From Planctomycetaceae bacterium (GTDB lineage: Bacteria > Planctomycetota > Planctomycetia > Pirellulales > Thermoguttaceae): 15,571 nucleotides of DNA. Made by a program: the position numbers and the translations under genes. How positions within the stretch are numbered: the stretch's first letter is position 1; each line of letters opens with the position of its first letter. This document shows, in pieces, positions 13,911-15,571 of this stretch. The notes under the pieces were generated by a model. It saw nothing but the letters and a program-made list of their open reading frames with translations, did not search any database and was not told the DNA's origin. The stretch is taken from assembly GCA_031256755.1 (NCBI GenBank), contig JAIRPZ010000224.1, positions 1-15,571 on the forward strand, written 5' to 3'.

Positions 13911-14141
13911 ATGGCTTTATTTAAGAAAAAAAAACCGGCAGATACTGCCGACACCGGCAAAGGCGGTGTACCGGCAGCACCGAAAACGCCCAAACCGCCG
14001 AAACAGAAAGTACCGGCGGATATTTACACGCTGTTTTTAGGATTATCCGCCGCTTTTCTGCTGACGGCGGTTATTATCATGTACTTGAATTACAGTTGGT
14101 ACCAATCAAACGGCGTGATTCCGTTAACTTGGACACGGTGA
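13911..14141 (+). CDS. Small single-TM protein with basic Pro-rich N-terminus
   Basis: 76-aa protein. Residues 1-40 are Lys/Pro/Ala-rich (MALFKKKKPADTADTGKGG, then PKTPKPPKQK). One TM helix runs from about 44 to 64 (LFLGLSAAFLLTAVIIMYL), and a short tail NYSWYQSNGVIPLTWTR follows. By the positive-inside rule the basic N-terminus is cytoplasmic. There is no known domain; the combination with the coiled-coil gene just upstream suggests both act together at the inner membrane. No SD is visible. Its stop is 18 bp from the stop of the convergent atpG. Confidence 0.75.
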   Translation: MALFKKKKPADTADTGKGGVPAAPKTPKPPKQKVPADIYTLFLGLSAAFLLTAVIIMYLNYSWYQSNGVIPLTWTR

Positions 14142-14159
14142 TTTCTTGCGTTGGTCCTG

Positions 14160-15155
14160 TTAATTCGCCAGAGCGTCGGCTCCGCTGATAATTTCAAGGA
14201 TTTCGTTGGTGATCTGCGACTGCCGCGCCCGGTTGTACGATGTTGTCAGCAAGCCGATCATTTTGTCCGCGCTTTCCGTTGCCGATTTCATCGCCACCAT
14301 ACGGGCAATTTGTTCGCTGACAGCCGAATCAAGAAAGCACTTGAACAATTTCGCTTTGAACGCTTTCGGAATCAGTTCTTCCAAAATACTTTCCGTTGAC
14401 GGCAGGAACTCAAACAGATTGTGGTTTCCGCGTGCTTTCAGACCGGCAACCCCTTTATCTGTGCCGTCTGCCGTAACCTGATCGGCTTTTTTGACAAGAG
14501 CCGCCTTTTTCAAGTCCGCACTTTGCTCGTCTTTCATGGCGTTGACATCGCCTTCAACGGTCAGTTCCGTAATCGGTAAAAGTGTTTCGATGACGGCGTA
14601 TTGCTTGCTGATCAATTCAAATTTTGTGTAACAAACGTCAAGCCGGTCGATTTTGTCGGTGATAAACAGTTCGAGGTAGTGATCGGCTAATTTGCTGATT
14701 TGATCGAGAGTTGGCTTGTCCTGCAATTCCGTATAGGACTGGTCAATGTTTGTGCCGCGGAACCGGAAAGCGGAGATTCCCCGTTTGCCGGAGACCTCCA
14801 GCGACACGCCGGCGTAATCTTTTTGGAAACTTTTGAGCCGGTTCGCCGCCAGCCGCATGACACCGGCATTAAAACCGCCGCACATTCCCCGATTGGCACT
14901 TAAAACGAGGAGAGTCACATCTTTTTGGGAGCGGTCTTGTTTCCGTTCTGATAGAAGCGGGTGCATCAGCGGTTCGCCGCTTTCGGTGAGGTCGTGAACG
15001 AGACCGACAAGCCGTTTGGTGTAGGCATCGGCAGCAACGGCTTTTTCCATTGCTTTTTTGAACTGGGCGGTGGCGACAAGTTCCATTGTCCGGGTGATTT
15101 TGCGGATGCTTCGCACGGATTTTCGCCGTTTGTCTAATGCTCGTGATTTTGCCAT
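14160..15155 (-). CDS. atpG: F-type ATP synthase gamma subunit
   Basis: 331-aa homologue of the F1 central stalk subunit, which rotates inside the alpha3beta3 ring and couples it to the membrane rotor. Conserved N-terminal helix SIRKITRTMELVATAQF (16-32), central LVLSANRGMCGGFN (83-96) and C-terminal helix SEQIARMVAMKSATESAD (280-297) ending in QITNEILEIISGA. The typical length is about 290; the excess is a Lys/Asp/Ala-rich insertion at about 200-245. The frame is open to 15221, but that region is the promoter, and MAKSRALDKRRKSVRSI at 15155 is the family N-terminus. Usually atpG lies between atpA and atpD; here the downstream neighbour is a convergent unrelated gene and upstream is over 300 bp of non-coding DNA. 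The rest of the complex must be encoded elsewhere. Confidence 0.96.
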   Translation of the reverse strand: MAKSRALDKRRKSVRSIRKITRTMELVATAQFKKAMEKAVAADAYTKRLVGLVHDLTESGEPLMHPLLSERKQDRSQKDVTLLVLSANRGMCGGFNAGVMRLAANRLKSFQKDYAGVSLEVSGKRGISAFRFRGTNIDQSYTELQDKPTLDQISKLADHYLELFITDKIDRLDVCYTKFELISKQYAVIETLLPITELTVEGDVNAMKDEQSADLKKAALVKKADQVTADGTDKGVAGLKARGNHNLFEFLPSTESILEELIPKAFKAKLFKCFLDSAVSEQIARMVAMKSATESADKMIGLLTTSYNRARQSQITNEILEIISGADALAN

Positions 15156-15192
15156 AACTGAATTTTGCAGGATTTGTAAGCAGTTCTTCTGT

Positions 15193-15221
15193 ATTCTACC
15201 CGATGTCCGGCAGGATGTCAA
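15193..15221 (-). promoter_or_regulatory. Sigma70 promoter of atpG
   Basis: On the minus strand a perfect TTGACA (15221-15216), a 17-nt spacer and TAGAAT (15198-15193). The predicted start near 15186 leaves a leader of about 30 nt to the ATG at 15155, supporting that start and independent transcription of atpG. Confidence 0.75.
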
Positions 15222-15249
15222 AGAGCGGGCAAGATATTTTCGCCGCTCT
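15222..15249. other. Inverted repeat adjoining the atpG -35 box
   Basis: AGAGCGG (15222-15228) and CCGCTCT (15243-15249) are exact reverse complements 14 nt apart and end at the edge of the -35 hexamer. It could be a regulator site or, read on the minus strand, a hairpin ending transcripts from the gene at the right edge. Confidence 0.4.
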
Positions 15250-15264
15250 CAATTTCTTTTTTAA

Positions 15265-15356
15265 CAGGATTGACAGGATGAGCAGGATTTACAGGAGAGT
15301 AACGGGCGGGAGACAGAAAATAAAGAAAGAAATCCTGTTAAATCCTGTGAATCCTT
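15265..15356. repeat. Inverted clusters of 9-10 bp CAGGAT-type repeats
   Basis: CAGGAT or CAGGA recurs with an exact 9-bp period at 15265, 15274, 15283 and 15292. About 35 bp on, the complement ATCCTG/ATCCTT recurs at 15332, 15342 and 15351. The two clusters face each other and could fold into a long cruciform or hairpin. I recall similar CAGGATT-rich intergenic repeats from unrelated genomes; their function is unknown. There are no unique spacers, so this is not a CRISPR array. Confidence 0.6.
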
Positions 15357-15377
15357 GTATGATATGATGCAATGATT

Positions 15378-15396
15378 GTGATTTGCGGGGAATCAC
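15378..15396. other. Small perfect hairpin in the atpG upstream region
   Basis: GTGATT (15378-15383) and AATCAC (15391-15396) form a 6-bp stem with a 7-nt loop, about 75 nt past the stop of the minus-strand fragment at the right edge. It may mark that transcript's end. Weak evidence. Confidence 0.3.
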
Positions 15397-15469
15397 GAAA
15401 AAGCCGCCGGATTTCGGTCAATCCTTGTGTCCTCGAACATGTCCGACAGCACGAAACCGGCACAAGCCG

Positions 15470-15571
15470 TTATGACCGGACAATGCCGAGTTTTCGGAGT
15501 TTTTCGCAGCACTCGTCCCGTTCCCGGCAACGGTCAAGTCCCTGCCACGCCGGGTCTTGCGCCGCTAAAAA
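15470..15571 (-). CDS. C-terminal end of an unidentified gene (runs off the window)
   Basis: On the minus strand a frame open from the window edge encodes 33 residues, including DPAWQGLDRC, RERDECCEKLRKLG and a final IVRS, then TAA. The charged, helical, Trp/Leu-containing composition reads like real coding sequence, but it is too short to identify. It does not look like the C-terminus of AtpA, the usual gene upstream of atpG. Confidence 0.4.
   Translation of the reverse strand, partial: FLAAQDPAWQGLDRCRERDECCEKLRKLGIVRS

Noticed and set aside
15156..15221. Longer atpG start at 15221
   Set aside because: The extra 22 codons coincide with the TTGACA/TAGAAT promoter and lack similarity to the family N-terminus.
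15265..15356. Possible CRISPR array before atpG
   Set aside because: Repeat units are only 9-10 bp, contiguous, in two opposite orientations, without spacers, and no cas gene is present.
1..15571. tRNA or rRNA genes
   Set aside because: I saw no cloverleaf with a T-loop signature or rRNA segment on either strand while reading; a covariance-model scan would settle this.

Overview
The window (about 50% G+C by eye) looks like a chromosomal segment of a planctomycete or a close relative. The evidence is family memory rather than a search: a Cys/His-rich lipoprotein carrying the WC-x10-CxxC module that I associate with the N-termini of planctomycete metal-efflux adaptors, a 12-segment membrane protein (11.3-12.8 kb) and a membrane-anchored coiled-coil protein (13.0-13.9 kb) of types I associate with that phylum, and mixed translation starts, some with a strong Shine-Dalgarno and many with none. 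Several upstream regions carry clear sigma70-type promoters (TTGACA-17-TAGAAT before atpG, TTGACC-17-TAAAAT before the coiled-coil gene).

Layout. (1) 0-4.2 kb, plus strand: a heavy-metal resistance block with a small secreted Cys/His-rich protein, a small Cys/His-rich lipoprotein and a complete CzcA-type RND efflux pump. No full periplasmic adaptor or outer-membrane channel gene lies in the window. (2) 4.26-7.59 kb, plus strand: the methyltransferase and target-recognition parts of a Type ISP restriction-modification-like enzyme, divided into two ORFs. Between them sits a complete VapBC-like toxin-antitoxin pair, and the toxin stop overlaps the start of the second half (ATGA). The nuclease and helicase part normally found N-terminal to these domains is absent. 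(3) 7.59-11.1 kb, minus strand: a drug/metabolite (EamA) transporter, a two-TM TPR protein and an outer-membrane porin, apparently separate transcription units with hairpins between them. (4) 11.3-14.1 kb, plus strand: a polytopic membrane protein possibly of GT-C type, then a probable two-gene operon of a membrane-anchored coiled-coil protein and a 76-aa single-TM protein. (5) 14.16-15.57 kb, minus strand: atpG (F1 gamma) with its own strong promoter and no other atp gene beside it, a repeat-bearing intergenic region, and the C-terminal end of an unidentified gene running off the edge.

The most interesting object is the split methyltransferase with the nested toxin-antitoxin module. The TA pair has its own SD, a candidate -10 box and a 12-bp perfect palindrome suited to autoregulation. 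Its antitoxin carries a duplicated DDFDAPME motif, and the downstream specificity half appears translationally coupled to the toxin. Secondary points are the solitary atpG, the free-standing metal-binding lipoprotein beside czcA, and triple TGTACAAA repeats in front of the porin gene.
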